Assembly (NCBI GenBank): GCA_002431285.1 | Contig: DJEF01000021.1 | Coordinates: 10,570-32,952 of the forward strand | Source of the DNA: Ruminococcaceae bacterium UBA5905 | Lineage (GTDB): Bacteria; Bacillota; Clostridia; Oscillospirales; Acutalibacteraceae | DNA length: 22,383 nt | Direction: 5' to 3' | Shown: one piece after another, positions 1 through 8,554 of the stretch | Layout of the letters: each line of letters opens with the position of its first letter | Position numbering within the stretch: position 1 is the stretch's first letter | Translations under genes and position numbers: made by a program | Notes under the pieces: generated by a model | Database searches by the model: none | What the model saw: the letters and a program-made list of their open reading frames with translations, nothing else | What the model was told of the DNA's origin: nothing

Positions 1-1041
1 CCGCCGATGCCGGACGGGCAGCCGCCGGAGGAGCTGCATAAATTCGATGTGTCCACCTTCTATTCCGTGGCCGTTGCGGAGGACGGAACGGTGCTGCAGA
101 CCGAGAATGAATCGGGCACCCTATACTCCGATGAAACGCTGGCGGCCTATGCCAACGAGATCACGGACAGTGGGGCCGAAACCGGCCGGATCAAAAATCT
201 TACCTTCCTGAAAGCGCAAAAGGACGGATATACCCTCGTCGCTTTCATCGACAACGCCATCATGCAGGGGGGCATGGCGACCGTATTCCGCAATACGCTG
301 ATCTTCGGCGGCGTTGCCGTGGTCGCCGTATTTCTCGTGGCCGTTCTCCTGGCCCGGCGGATCGTCGCGCCGCTGGAGGAGAGCTTTCAGAAGCAGAAGC
401 AGTTTATTTCCGACGCGGGCCACGAGCTGAAAACGCCGGTCTCGGTCATCAGCGCCAATGCGGAGCTGCTGTCCAGAGAGATCGGCGGAAACCGGTGGCT
501 CGCCAATATCCAGTATGAGAATGAGCGCATGGGCAGTCTGGTCCGGCAGCTGCTGGATCTGGCCAAAATGGAAAACGTCATGCCGCAAACCGAGCGGCTG
601 GATCTCAGCCGTCTGGTGCGTGGGGAGTTGCTCCCCTTTGAAAGCGTGGCCTTTGAGCAGGGGCTGGAGCTGAGGGCCGCCATCGCCGACGGGATCGCCG
701 TCAGCGGGGACGCCGGCCGTCTGAAACAGCTGGTCTCCATCCTCATCGACAACGCCATTCGCCACAGCGAAAACGGCAAAGAGATCGCCGTGACGCTGAA
801 AGCCGTGCACGGCTATGCCGCGCTGTCGGTGGTCAACGAGGGGAAGGCGATCCCTCCCGAGCAGCAAAAGCAGATCTTCGAGCGATTCTACCGCGTGGAT
901 ACGGCGCGAAGCGACGACGGCCATTTTGGGCTGGGGCTGGCCATCGCCAGGGCCGTCACCGAGTCTCATAAGGGGCATATCGGACTTTCCTGCCACGACG
1001 GCAAGGTTGAATTCACCGCGCAACTCCCGCTTGAAAAATAG
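1..1041 (+). CDS. Sensor histidine kinase, 3' part (5' end outside window)
   Basis: This is the C-terminal part of a membrane sensor kinase of a two-component system; the frame is open to the window edge, so the N-terminus is missing. Numbering from the first Met at base 7, residues 1-95 look extracytoplasmic and about 97-117 form a membrane helix. The dimerisation/H-box (SDAGHELKTP, phospho-acceptor His139) follows with little room for a HAMP domain. The ATPase domain shows an N-box (ILIDNAIRHS, 246-255), an F-box (FERFYR, 291-296) and a glycine-rich G2 box (GHFGLGLAIA, 305-314). The G1 box is weak: NEGKAI replaces the usual DxGxGI. A response regulator gene would be expected just upstream, outside the window. 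A terminator follows the TAG stop. The neighbouring lipoprotein gene, with tandem repeats in its promoter, is a plausible target. The kinase call is firm; the stimulus is unknown. Confidence 0.93.
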   Translation, partial: PPMPDGQPPEELHKFDVSTFYSVAVAEDGTVLQTENESGTLYSDETLAAYANEITDSGAETGRIKNLTFLKAQKDGYTLVAFIDNAIMQGGMATVFRNTLIFGGVAVVAVFLVAVLLARRIVAPLEESFQKQKQFISDAGHELKTPVSVISANAELLSREIGGNRWLANIQYENERMGSLVRQLLDLAKMENVMPQTERLDLSRLVRGELLPFESVAFEQGLELRAAIADGIAVSGDAGRLKQLVSILIDNAIRHSENGKEIAVTLKAVHGYAALSVVNEGKAIPPEQQKQIFERFYRVDTARSDDGHFGLGLAIARAVTESHKGHIGLSCHDGKVEFTAQLPLEK

Positions 1042-1050
1042 ATCGACGTT

Positions 1051-1105
1051 CCGTCCTGCGCACAAGATGCGTGGGACGGATTCTTTTGATATTTTTCCTT
1101 TTTTC
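1051..1105 (+). terminator. Rho-independent terminator after the histidine kinase gene
   Basis: An 11-base stem (1051-1061 pairing with 1069-1079, two G-T wobbles, 7-base loop) starts 10 bases after the kinase stop. It is followed by interrupted T-runs to about 1104. The T tract is split, so termination may be partial. Confidence 0.7.
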
Positions 1106-1135
1106 AATAAAACTTCAATGTAATAGCCGTACAAT
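1103..1135 (+). promoter_or_regulatory. Candidate OmpR-type response-regulator site and promoter of the beta-helix lipoprotein gene
   Basis: Two exact TTCAAT hexamers lie at 1103-1108 and 1114-1119, an 11-base period. That spacing is typical of tandem sites for OmpR/PhoB-family regulators. A -10-like TACAAT sits at 1130-1135 with no good -35 hexamer at the normal distance, as expected for an activator-dependent promoter. That the kinase's partner binds here is inference. Confidence 0.45.
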
Positions 1136-1200
1136 GCAGACAACAGGTTAGACAAAGCATCAAACAGCCGACCCTTAACATTGAAAGGAGACATAATCGT

Positions 1201-2955
1201 ATGAAAAAATTTGTATCACTGGTCTGTGCAGCGGCTATGGTATTTTCGCTGGCCGCCTGCGGAAAAAACTCCGGAAACTCCGCGTATGCCGGCTCGACCG
1301 TCACCGGAAAGGTCACATCCATACAGGATACCACCGTGACGCTCCAGCTGGGCGAGCTGGCGGAAAACGAAAGCAGCGGCCGGTCGGATATGCCGGGCAC
1401 GCCGCCCGACAGCAGCGGCACCCCCTCCGGCACCGAGGGCGGCACGCCTCCGGAAAAACCGGACGGCGACAATAGCGGCAGCAGCCAAACCCCGCCCGAA
1501 AAGCCCGACGGTTCAACCGGGAACGCACCGGCGGGCGGCCCCGGCAGCTCCAAGACTTTTACGGCGGGCGATGAAACGCTCTCCGTCGATCTCTCCGATG
1601 CCTCCGTGGTCAAGGATTCTGAAACCGCCGCCATCAGCGACATCCGCGAGGGCGATATTGTACAGGTCACCTTTGACGACAGCGGCAGGGCAAAGACCGT
1701 CATTCTCGTATCGACGAGCAGCAGTAACGGCGGCAGCGGTTTCGGCGGCTCGGACACTGTGACCCAGGGCGACAGCGCCAATACCCTGAGCGAGGACGGC
1801 ACCTATACCGGCAATCGTTATACCTCCACCGGGGACGACGAAAACGCCCTGCGTATCGACGGGGCGACGGTGACACTGGACGGGATCACGGTGGATAAGA
1901 GCGCCGGAGCGACCTCCAATACCGAAAACGGCGACTTCTACGGTGTAAACGCCGCGCTGCTGGCCACCAATGGGGCGACGGTGACGATCCGGAATGCCAC
2001 CGTAACCTCCTCCGCCCAGAACGGGAACGGTGTGTTCAGCTACGGCAGCGGCACAACAGTCAACATTGCCGATTCGACCATTACGACTACGGCAGACAAT
2101 TCCGGCGGCATCCAGACCACCGGAGGCGGCACGACCAACGCAACCGATCTGACCGTCACCACCTCCGGCAATTCCTCCGCTGCGATCCGCTCCGACCGGG
2201 GCGGCGGCACGGTGAAGGTGACCGGCGGCAGCTATACCTCCAACGGGTATAACTCCCCCGCCGTCTACTCCACGGCGGCGATCAGCATCTCCGACGCCCA
2301 GCTTACCGCCAACCATTCCGAAGCGCTGGTGATCGAGGGGAAAAACTCCATCACACTGGAAAACTGCACGGTCATCGGCAATATGAGCGATACGAAAGGC
2401 AGCAGCTCCGATGAAAACGTCCACAATGTGATGATCTACCAATCCATGAGCGGTGACGCCGATGTCGGCACCTCCACATTCACCATGACCGGCGGCAGCC
2501 TGACGGCGAAGAACGGCGATATGTTCTATGTCACCAATACCCACTGCGTCCTCAGCCTTTCCGGAGTAAAGCTCGCGAATGAGGACACCGATGCCTGTCT
2601 GCTGCGGGTGGTGGGCAATTCTGCCAGCCACGGCTGGGGAACCGCCGGCAACAACGGCGCGCAGGTGGAATTCACGGCGGACGCGCAGACGCTGGAGGGA
2701 GCTATCGTCGTGGACACGATCTCCACATTAAACCTGACCCTCAAAAACGGCAGCACCTTTACCGGCACCGTCAACATCGTCGACAATGCGCAGAACGGTA
2801 CCGCCGTCAGCGATAACGCCGTCGTCACCGTGGAAAGCGGATGCACCTGGAACCTGACCGGGAACTGCACCGTGACCAGCCTGACGAACCGCGGCACGAT
2901 ACAATTCAACGGCTACACCGTCACTCTGGCCGACGGCACCGTTCTGAAAGGATAA
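1201..2955 (+). CDS. Secreted beta-helix lipoprotein with split DUF5666-like domain
   Basis: A 584-residue surface lipoprotein. The signal peptide ends in a lipobox (SLAAC) with the acylated Cys at position 20. Residues about 31-56 and 120-172 resemble the two halves of a DUF5666-like small beta domain (GKVTSI..TVTLQL and GDIVQVTFDD). They are separated by a flexible Pro/Gly/Ser-rich insert (about 58-118) with two copies of TPPEKPDG. From about 190 to the C-terminus there are short Thr/Ser/Asn-rich strands with repeated hydrophobic spacing (ATVTIRNATV, TVNIADSTI, ISISDAQL). This is typical of right-handed parallel beta-helices, some of which bind pectin-type polysaccharides. No catalytic motif is visible. 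The start is set by AAAGGAG at 1184-1190. It follows the kinase gene after a terminator and has its own candidate promoter. Function in carbohydrate binding or envelope sensing is inference. Confidence 0.85.
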   Translation: MKKFVSLVCAAAMVFSLAACGKNSGNSAYAGSTVTGKVTSIQDTTVTLQLGELAENESSGRSDMPGTPPDSSGTPSGTEGGTPPEKPDGDNSGSSQTPPEKPDGSTGNAPAGGPGSSKTFTAGDETLSVDLSDASVVKDSETAAISDIREGDIVQVTFDDSGRAKTVILVSTSSSNGGSGFGGSDTVTQGDSANTLSEDGTYTGNRYTSTGDDENALRIDGATVTLDGITVDKSAGATSNTENGDFYGVNAALLATNGATVTIRNATVTSSAQNGNGVFSYGSGTTVNIADSTITTTADNSGGIQTTGGGTTNATDLTVTTSGNSSAAIRSDRGGGTVKVTGGSYTSNGYNSPAVYSTAAISISDAQLTANHSEALVIEGKNSITLENCTVIGNMSDTKGSSSDENVHNVMIYQSMSGDADVGTSTFTMTGGSLTAKNGDMFYVTNTHCVLSLSGVKLANEDTDACLLRVVGNSASHGWGTAGNNGAQVEFTADAQTLEGAIVVDTISTLNLTLKNGSTFTGTVNIVDNAQNGTAVSDNAVVTVESGCTWNLTGNCTVTSLTNRGTIQFNGYTVTLADGTVLKG

Positions 2956-2960
2956 AGACA

Positions 2961-3010
2961 ACCGGACCTCCTTGAGCCGTTACGCCCAGGGAGGTCCGGT
3001 TCGCTTTTTT
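2961..3010. terminator. Shared terminator between the lipoprotein gene and pflA
   Basis: A 14-base stem (2961-2974 with 2987-3000, one wobble, 12-base loop) is followed on the plus strand by TCGC and six Ts (3005-3010). It starts six bases after the lipoprotein stop. The convergent pflA stop codon (3010-3012) touches the T-run, so the same hairpin probably also ends pflBA transcripts. On that strand the downstream tract (TGTCTTTATCC) is less U-rich. Confidence 0.85.
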
Positions 3011-3729
3011 CACTTGCGCCGGGGCAGGAGCCGACGCAGCCGCGCCATCGTTTCCTCCGACGGCTCCGGCGTGTCCGCCAGCCGGAATTCCAGCCCCAGC
3101 CGGTCGTACTTTTCCCGGCACAGGGTGCGAAAGGGCAGCAGCTCCCATTCGGTGACGCAGGAAAAGGGCTCGGTCAGCCGCACCAGCGCCTCCACCTGCT
3201 CCGGGGCGTCGTTCAGCCCCGGAATCGTCACCTGACGGATGCGGGTGGGGATATGCCGCCGCTCCAATTGCTCCAAAAAGCCCATTGGCTGTATAATTGA
3301 ACCACCAGTATACTTCTTGTATAATTCGTCGGTGGCGTATTTCACATCCAGCAGGCAATAGTCGGTCTGTTCCAGCACCGGCTCCGGGGCGCTGCAGCCG
3401 GTGCCGCTGGTGTCCAGACAGGTGTGGATGCCCCGCTCCCGGCACAGCCGGAATACCTCCGCCGTGAAATCCGGCTGCAAAAGCGGCTCGCCGCCGGATA
3501 GGGTGATGCCGCCCCGGGCGCCGAAATACGCCCGGTATCGCTCCGCCTCCTCCACCAGTTTTGCGGCAGTATAGACGGTGCCGCCGACGGGGTCCCAGGT
3601 TTCCGGGTTGTGGCAGCAGGCGCAGCGCAGAGGGCAGCCCTGCAAAAACGCCACAAACCGCACTCCGGGACCGTCCAGCGTCCCCAGCGTCTGGATGGCG
3701 CTGACCCGCCCGGTCACGGAGCCGCTCAT
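3010..3729 (-). CDS. pflA: Pyruvate formate-lyase activating enzyme (radical SAM)
   Basis: A 239-residue cytosolic radical S-adenosylmethionine enzyme that installs the glycyl radical on pyruvate formate-lyase. The N-terminus carries the family's substrate region ([17 protein letters not shown]) and the [4Fe-4S] motif CxxxCxxC (Cys32, Cys36, Cys39, followed by HNPETWD). It is followed by the glycine-rich SAM-binding segment ([11 protein letters not shown]). There is no extra ferredoxin-like cluster insert, so it belongs with true PflA rather than glycerol dehydratase or other activases. Length is close to the roughly 245 residues of known PflA. Its ATG overlaps the pflB stop by four bases (ATGA), which implies translational coupling. 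It is co-transcribed from the pflB promoter. Confidence 0.95.
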   Translation of the reverse strand: MSGSVTGRVSAIQTLGTLDGPGVRFVAFLQGCPLRCACCHNPETWDPVGGTVYTAAKLVEEAERYRAYFGARGGITLSGGEPLLQPDFTAEVFRLCRERGIHTCLDTSGTGCSAPEPVLEQTDYCLLDVKYATDELYKKYTGGSIIQPMGFLEQLERRHIPTRIRQVTIPGLNDAPEQVEALVRLTEPFSCVTEWELLPFRTLCREKYDRLGLEFRLADTPEPSEETMARLRRLLPRRK

Positions 3730-5960
3730 GCCAGCGCCTCGTGGAAGGTGCGGCGGATGACCTCCCGCTGCTGCTCCCGGGACAGCTTGTGAAAATTCAC
3801 CGCATACCCGGATACCCGGATGGTGAGATTGGGATACGCCGTCGGGTCATTATATGCCGCCAGCAGCGTTTCCCGGTTCAGCACATTGACGTTGATATGG
3901 TGGGCACGTTGGGCGAAATATCCGTCCAGCACCGTCACCAGATTGTCCGTCCGCTCCTCCGGGGTGCGGCCCAGCGCCCCCGGCACGATGGAAAAGGTAT
4001 TGGAGATACCGTCCCGGCAATCGTCATAAGAGAGCTTTGCCACGGAGTTGAGGGATGCCAGCGCCCCCCGCTGCTCCCGGTTGTGCATGGGGTTGGCGCC
4101 GGGGGCAAAGGGCTCTCCGGCGCCCCGTCCGTCGGGGGTGGCACCGGTGTGCTTGCCGTACATCACATTGGAGGTGATCGTCAGCACCGACAGGGTGTGC
4201 TCCGCCCCCCGGTAGGCCGGGGTCTTGCGCAGCTCCTCGATGGTGCGGTGGGTCAGCAGCCGGGCGATATCGTCCACCCGATCGTCGTCGTTGCCAAACT
4301 GCGGGAACGCGCCCTCGGTGACAAAATCCACGATATAGCCCCGCTCGTCGCGTACCGGGCGCACGGTGGCGTACCGGATAGCGGAGAGGGAATCGGCGAT
4401 GACCGACAGCCCCGCCACGCCAAATGCCATAAACCGATGCACCGCCGTGTCGTGGAGCGCCATCTGCTCCTTTTCGTAGGCGTATTTGTCGTGCATACAG
4501 TGGATCACATTCATGGTGTTCACATACAGCCGGGCCAGCCATGTCAGATACTCAAAGAAGTTGTCCAGCACCGTGTCATAGTCCAGCACTTCGCCCGCCA
4601 TGACCGGCTTTTGCGGTCCCAGCCGCAGCCCCGTGGCGGCGTCCACGCCGCCGTTGAGGGAGAGCAGCAGCAGCTTAGGCAGGTTGCACCGGGCGCCGAA
4701 AAACTGCATCTGCTTGCCGATGCGCATAGCGGATACGCAGCAGGCGATGGCATAATCGTCCCCATAGAGGGGGCGCATCACGTCGTCATTCTCATACTGA
4801 ATGGAATCGGTGTCGCAGGAAACCCGGGCGCAGAACCGCTTAAAGCCCTCCGGCAGCCCCGCTGCCCACAGCACCGTCAGATTCGGCTCCGGCGCCGGTC
4901 CCAGCGTATACAGGGTGTGGAGCATCCGGAAGCTGGTCTTGGTGACCAGCGTGCGGCCGTCCTCCCCCATACCGCCCACCGCCTCGGTGATCCACATGGG
5001 ATCGCCGCCGAACAGCTCGTTGTATTCCGGGGTGCGGAGATGGCGTGCCGCCCGCAGCTTCATCACAAAATCGTCCATCAGCTCCTGCGCGCCGGTTTCA
5101 TCCAATGTGCCCCGCTCCAGATCCCGCTGGATATAGATGTCCAGAAAGGTGCTGACCCGCCCCAGAGACATGGCGGCGCCGTTTTGCTCCTTGATGGCTG
5201 CCAGATAGCCGAAATACAGCCACTGGATCGCCTCCCGGGCATTGGCTGCCGGTTGGGAAATGTCGTAGCCATAGCTTTGTGCCATTGTCCGGGTGTCCTC
5301 CAGCGCCGCCAGCTGTCCTGCCAGCTCCTCCGCCAGCCGGATATGCTCCTCGTCGAAATCGGCGCCGGTCAGCGCTGCCTTATCCCGCTTTTTTTCTTCG
5401 ATGAGCCGGTCCAGCCCGTACAGAGCCACCCGGCGATAGTCTCCGATGATGCGTCCCCGCCCGTAGGCGTCCGGCAGACCGGTGATGATATGGGTCTTTC
5501 GCGCCAGCCGCATTTCCGGCGTGTACGCCCGGAAGACCCCGTCATTGTGGGTGGTGCGATACCGGAATTCCCGCTCCACCGTCTCGCCCAGCGTGTAGCC
5601 GTAGGCTTCGCACGCCTGCCGCGCCATACGGATGCCGCCGAAGGGATTGACCCCCCGACACAGAGGGCGCGCTGTCTGCAACCCCACGATCAGTTCCCGG
5701 TCCCGGTCAATATAGCCGGGTGCGTGGCTCACGATGGTCATGGTGGTATCCGGGTCCACCTCCAGCACCCCGCCTTTGTCCCGCTCCCGGGCAAAGAGGG
5801 CGTTCAGCTCCTCCATCACCGCCTCGGTGCGCGGGGTCGCCGCCGCCAGAAACGCGCCGTCTCCCGTGTAGGGCGTATAATTCTTCTGTATAAAATCCCG
5901 GACATCCACGGCGTCCTCCCAGACGCCGCTCCGGAATCCTTCCCATTGGGCATACTGCAT
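3726..5960 (-). CDS. pflB: Pyruvate formate-lyase (formate C-acetyltransferase)
   Basis: A 744-residue cytosolic glycyl-radical enzyme converting pyruvate and CoA to acetyl-CoA and formate in mixed-acid fermentation. The adjacent catalytic cysteines (ACCVSAM, Cys407-Cys408) and the radical glycine near the C-terminus (RVSGYAV, Gly718) match true PflB. Length agrees with the usual 750-760 residues. I place the start at the ATG at 5960, because an AAGGAG ribosome site lies just upstream. An in-frame ATG at 5984 would put that site inside the coding region (MTIRKELC). The gene overlaps pflA by four bases. A strong promoter lies about 80 bases upstream, so the pair forms a two-gene operon divergent from the GH78 operon. 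The product is a core fermentation enzyme, not obviously part of the sugar cluster beside it. Confidence 0.97.
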   Translation of the reverse strand: MQYAQWEGFRSGVWEDAVDVRDFIQKNYTPYTGDGAFLAAATPRTEAVMEELNALFARERDKGGVLEVDPDTTMTIVSHAPGYIDRDRELIVGLQTARPLCRGVNPFGGIRMARQACEAYGYTLGETVEREFRYRTTHNDGVFRAYTPEMRLARKTHIITGLPDAYGRGRIIGDYRRVALYGLDRLIEEKKRDKAALTGADFDEEHIRLAEELAGQLAALEDTRTMAQSYGYDISQPAANAREAIQWLYFGYLAAIKEQNGAAMSLGRVSTFLDIYIQRDLERGTLDETGAQELMDDFVMKLRAARHLRTPEYNELFGGDPMWITEAVGGMGEDGRTLVTKTSFRMLHTLYTLGPAPEPNLTVLWAAGLPEGFKRFCARVSCDTDSIQYENDDVMRPLYGDDYAIACCVSAMRIGKQMQFFGARCNLPKLLLLSLNGGVDAATGLRLGPQKPVMAGEVLDYDTVLDNFFEYLTWLARLYVNTMNVIHCMHDKYAYEKEQMALHDTAVHRFMAFGVAGLSVIADSLSAIRYATVRPVRDERGYIVDFVTEGAFPQFGNDDDRVDDIARLLTHRTIEELRKTPAYRGAEHTLSVLTITSNVMYGKHTGATPDGRGAGEPFAPGANPMHNREQRGALASLNSVAKLSYDDCRDGISNTFSIVPGALGRTPEERTDNLVTVLDGYFAQRAHHINVNVLNRETLLAAYNDPTAYPNLTIRVSGYAVNFHKLSREQQREVIRRTFHEALA

Positions 5961-6038
5961 ACATAGCTCCTTCCGTATCGTCAAGGCGGCCGGGCAACGT
6001 ATTCCGATTCCCGGCAGCCGCTTTTTGCGTGCAGGAGC

Positions 6039-6067
6039 ATCATACTACATATTGTGGTTTGTGTCAA
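6039..6067 (-). promoter_or_regulatory. Sigma-A promoter of pflBA
   Basis: Read on the minus strand: a perfect -35 TTGACA (6067-6062), a 17-base spacer and -10 TATGAT (6044-6039). A-rich sequence just upstream of the -35 (6068-6105) resembles an UP element. Predicted transcription start is near 6032, giving a leader of about 70 bases. That leader contains a GC-rich imperfect hairpin (about 5987-6023). Confidence 0.85.
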
Positions 6068-6221
6068 TGGAAATCTCTACATTTTGTTGTTTTTCTTTCG
6101 AACGACAGCAGCGCATTGAGCAACGTGCAAAAAATCGGCGTCGGTGTGAGAGAAAATCTGGACACAGCGGCGGTGCTCCCGGCAAACGGGCGCACACAGA
6201 GCGAAAGCGGACACGTGCTTT

Positions 6222-6285
6222 GTCCATATTCCGGTACAAGCCGTCCGGAACGTCCATATACTTTTGCCGATAAATCTGGTATACT
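6222..6285 (+). promoter_or_regulatory. Promoter/operator region P1 of the GH78-GH28 operon
   Basis: An extended -10 TGGTATACT (6277-6285) has no TTGACA-like -35; the -35 position holds part of CGTCCATATAC (6251-6261). Two exact GTCCATAT copies (6222-6229 and 6252-6259) lie 30 bases apart, about three helical turns. Between them is a perfect inverted repeat TTCCGG-N10-CCGGAA (6229-6250). The layout suggests an activator-dependent promoter. The AraC-type regulator of the window is a candidate activator, by inference. Confidence 0.5.
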
Positions 6286-6301
6286 GCCATATAGTGAGAT
6301 C

Positions 6302-6394
6302 CCCGGCCCGGGCGGCAAGAAAAGCCCGTGCACCGCCGGGCGGGTGAAGCGGCTGCGGGACGACAGCGCTGTGTATTGCAAGGGGGGAAAGGCT
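6302..6394 (+). other. GC-rich structured leader of the GH78 gene
   Basis: Between P1 and the GTG start lie about 110 bases. They contain GC-rich complementary blocks (CCCGGCCCGGGCGG at 6302-6315 against CCGCCGGGCGGG at 6333-6344) and a second small stem near 6350-6370. No known riboswitch class is recognised. The structure may be incidental in GC-rich DNA. Confidence 0.3.
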
Positions 6395-8554
6395 GTGTTT
6401 GAAAAGGCAAAATGGATCACGCGGGATGCCTGGGAGCGCTGGGGATACCCCGACGATCCATGGGAAAATCCGCCCTCCCCCTATCTGGCGAAAACATTCA
6501 CTCTCAGGGACGGAGTGCAGCGGGCGCACGTGGCGGTCTGCGGTCTGGGGCAGGCAGCCTACTACGTCAACGGGACACGTATCCCGGATTCCCTGCTGCC
6601 CACCCTGCCGTTCTGCCCGACGAAAACGGTGGTATACACCACCTACGACATCACCCCGCTGGTACACCCGGGGCAAAACCGCATCGGCGTTCTGCTGGGA
6701 AACAACGGCTATAACGATATCGGCGTCCCCCGGATGCGTTCTTCCCTGAAGATGATCTGTCAGATCGACATCGCCTACCGCTCCGGAGAGCGGGAAACCG
6801 TGGTCAGCGACACCTCCTGGAAAACCCACCCCTCGCCGGTGGTCTTTTCCCTGCGCCGGACGGGAGAAAAGCACGACGGCCGGCTGCGGATCGCCGACTG
6901 GTGCGCGCCGGATTATGACGACAGCCGCTGGGATGCCGCCCGGCTGTGCCGGCACCCGGGCGGGCAATACCGCGCGGCAGTGTCGCCGCCGGTGCGGATA
7001 CGGAAAACCGTCCGGCCCCTGCCGCTGCGCCCCGGACTGTGGGATTGCGGGATCAACGCCGCCGGCTGGATCCGGGTGCGGGTCAAGGGAAAGCGGGGCG
7101 ACGAGATCGCCATCCGCTATGCAGAGCGCCTGAAAGCGGACGGGACCGCCGACTTTACCACGGTATATAACGGCATCGTGCCGTCTATGTGCCATACCGA
7201 CCGGTTTATCCTGAGCGGGGAGGAGGAGGAATTCGAGCAGCTGTTCGGATTCCACGGTTTCCGGTATGTGCAGGTGGAGGGCGCCTATGAAACCATCGCG
7301 CTGGAAGCCGTCTACGCCAACACCGCCCTGCAAAGCACAGCCGACTTCACCTGCGACGAGCCGACGCTTAACGCCATCCACCGGATGTGCGTCAATTCGC
7401 TGCTGTCCAACGCCCATGGCGCGCTGACCGACTGTCCCGGACGGGAGCAGAACGAATGGACAGGCGACGGGATGCTCAGCGCGGAGGCGGCGGCGCTGGA
7501 ATTCGATTCCTACGGGATGATGGACGAATGGATGTACAGCTTTCAGGACGAGCAGTATCCCTCCGGGGGACTGCCCTGCATCGTCCCCATGAAAAATCCC
7601 GTGTGGGAATACAACTTTGCCAACGGGCCGGATTGGGACAGCGCGATTTTTCACATCCCCTACTATCAGCAGAAATACACCGGGCGCACCGAGCTGACCC
7701 GGCGGCTGTGGGAGAATATGGAGAGAAGCCTGCGGTACTTTGCCACCCTCTCCGAGAACCGTCTGCTTTCCTGCGGCGTCGGCGATTGGTGCAGCATGGA
7801 GGAGGAGCCTTGCCCCAGAGAAATCACCGACACCGTATATTACCGGATAGCGGCCCGGATGATGGCGGAGCTTGCGCAGGCAACCGGGCGGGATCCGGAT
7901 GGATTCCGGGCGTTGGCGGAGGAAATCCGCACCGCGTTCCGGGAAAAATATGTGGATGCCACTCTGTGTAAGCTGGAGGGTGAAACGGCGCTGGCGGCGG
8001 CGCTCTACGGCAAGATGCTGGAACCGGCCGAGGAGGCGGCCGCCGCCGAAAAGCTGAACCGGCTCATCCGGGCGAACGGGTGCCGGTTTCGCTGCGGGGT
8101 GCACGGCCTCCGGATGATCTTCGATGCATTATCCGAAAACGGGTATGCACAGACCGTATTCGACACGCTGACAAACCCCGCCTTTCCGGGGTATGCCCGG
8201 TGCGTAGCCGACGGTCTGACCGCGCTGCCGGAGCGGTTCGACTATGCGGTGCCCAAAGAGGGCATGGATTCCATGAACCACCATTTCACGGCACAGGTGG
8301 ATGTGTGGCTGTATACGTATCTGGCGGGCATCCGGTTTGAGGGCTTCGGCCGAGAGCGTATCGTCATCGCTCCCTGTTTCATCCGGGGGATCGACCGACT
8401 GAAAGCGCGGGTGCGGGGCGTTGCCGTGCAGTATGACGAAGCTACGCTGACGGTGCGCTGCGACAGCGATTTCACACTGCGGCTGAACGGCAAAGCAACC
8501 CGGTATCCGCCGGGGAGCTATCAATTTGATCGGAATACGGGGGAGAGACTATGA
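6395..8554 (+). CDS. Alpha-L-rhamnosidase-like glycoside hydrolase, family GH78
   Basis: A 719-residue enzyme predicted to release terminal alpha-L-rhamnose from oligosaccharides or glycosides. Residues about 20-110 match the N-terminal beta domain of bacterial rhamnosidases (VAVCGLGQAAYYVNG). About 200-300 match the second beta domain (GLWDCGINAAGWIRV, IRYAERLKADG), then comes the (alpha/alpha)6 barrel. The barrel signature DCPGREQNEWTGD has Asp346, Glu351 and Asp358 with the spacing of the known acidic residues of GH78. Glu613 in LPERFD sits where the general base is expected. There is no signal peptide, so it is cytosolic. The start is the GTG at 6395, seven bases after AGGGGGG; the frame runs open upstream to 6029 but that part has no family similarity. 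Its stop overlaps the next ATG (ATGA). Substrate beyond rhamnosides cannot be read. Confidence 0.9.
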   Translation: MFEKAKWITRDAWERWGYPDDPWENPPSPYLAKTFTLRDGVQRAHVAVCGLGQAAYYVNGTRIPDSLLPTLPFCPTKTVVYTTYDITPLVHPGQNRIGVLLGNNGYNDIGVPRMRSSLKMICQIDIAYRSGERETVVSDTSWKTHPSPVVFSLRRTGEKHDGRLRIADWCAPDYDDSRWDAARLCRHPGGQYRAAVSPPVRIRKTVRPLPLRPGLWDCGINAAGWIRVRVKGKRGDEIAIRYAERLKADGTADFTTVYNGIVPSMCHTDRFILSGEEEEFEQLFGFHGFRYVQVEGAYETIALEAVYANTALQSTADFTCDEPTLNAIHRMCVNSLLSNAHGALTDCPGREQNEWTGDGMLSAEAAALEFDSYGMMDEWMYSFQDEQYPSGGLPCIVPMKNPVWEYNFANGPDWDSAIFHIPYYQQKYTGRTELTRRLWENMERSLRYFATLSENRLLSCGVGDWCSMEEEPCPREITDTVYYRIAARMMAELAQATGRDPDGFRALAEEIRTAFREKYVDATLCKLEGETALAAALYGKMLEPAEEAAAAEKLNRLIRANGCRFRCGVHGLRMIFDALSENGYAQTVFDTLTNPAFPGYARCVADGLTALPERFDYAVPKEGMDSMNHHFTAQVDVWLYTYLAGIRFEGFGRERIVIAPCFIRGIDRLKARVRGVAVQYDEATLTVRCDSDFTLRLNGKATRYPPGSYQFDRNTGERL

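Noticed and set aside
3741..5966. A 741-codon plus-strand open frame antisense to pflB
   Set aside because: Its product is rich in His, Gln, Arg and Gly without family motifs, while the minus strand encodes an unmistakable PflB. It is a codon-bias shadow in GC-rich DNA.
6048..6068. Possible Rex-type redox operator over the pflBA promoter (ATTG...CAAT)
   Set aside because: Only the outer four bases are symmetrical; the core does not match known Rex sites.
6029..6394. In-frame extension of the GH78 protein upstream to an ATG at 6029
   Set aside because: The extension has no similarity to rhamnosidases, crosses the P1 promoter and lacks a ribosome site, whereas the GTG at 6395 has AGGGGGG at good distance.
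6077..8104. A 675-codon minus-strand open frame opposite the GH78 gene
   Set aside because: Composition is of shadow type, and the plus strand carries the full GH78 catalytic signature.
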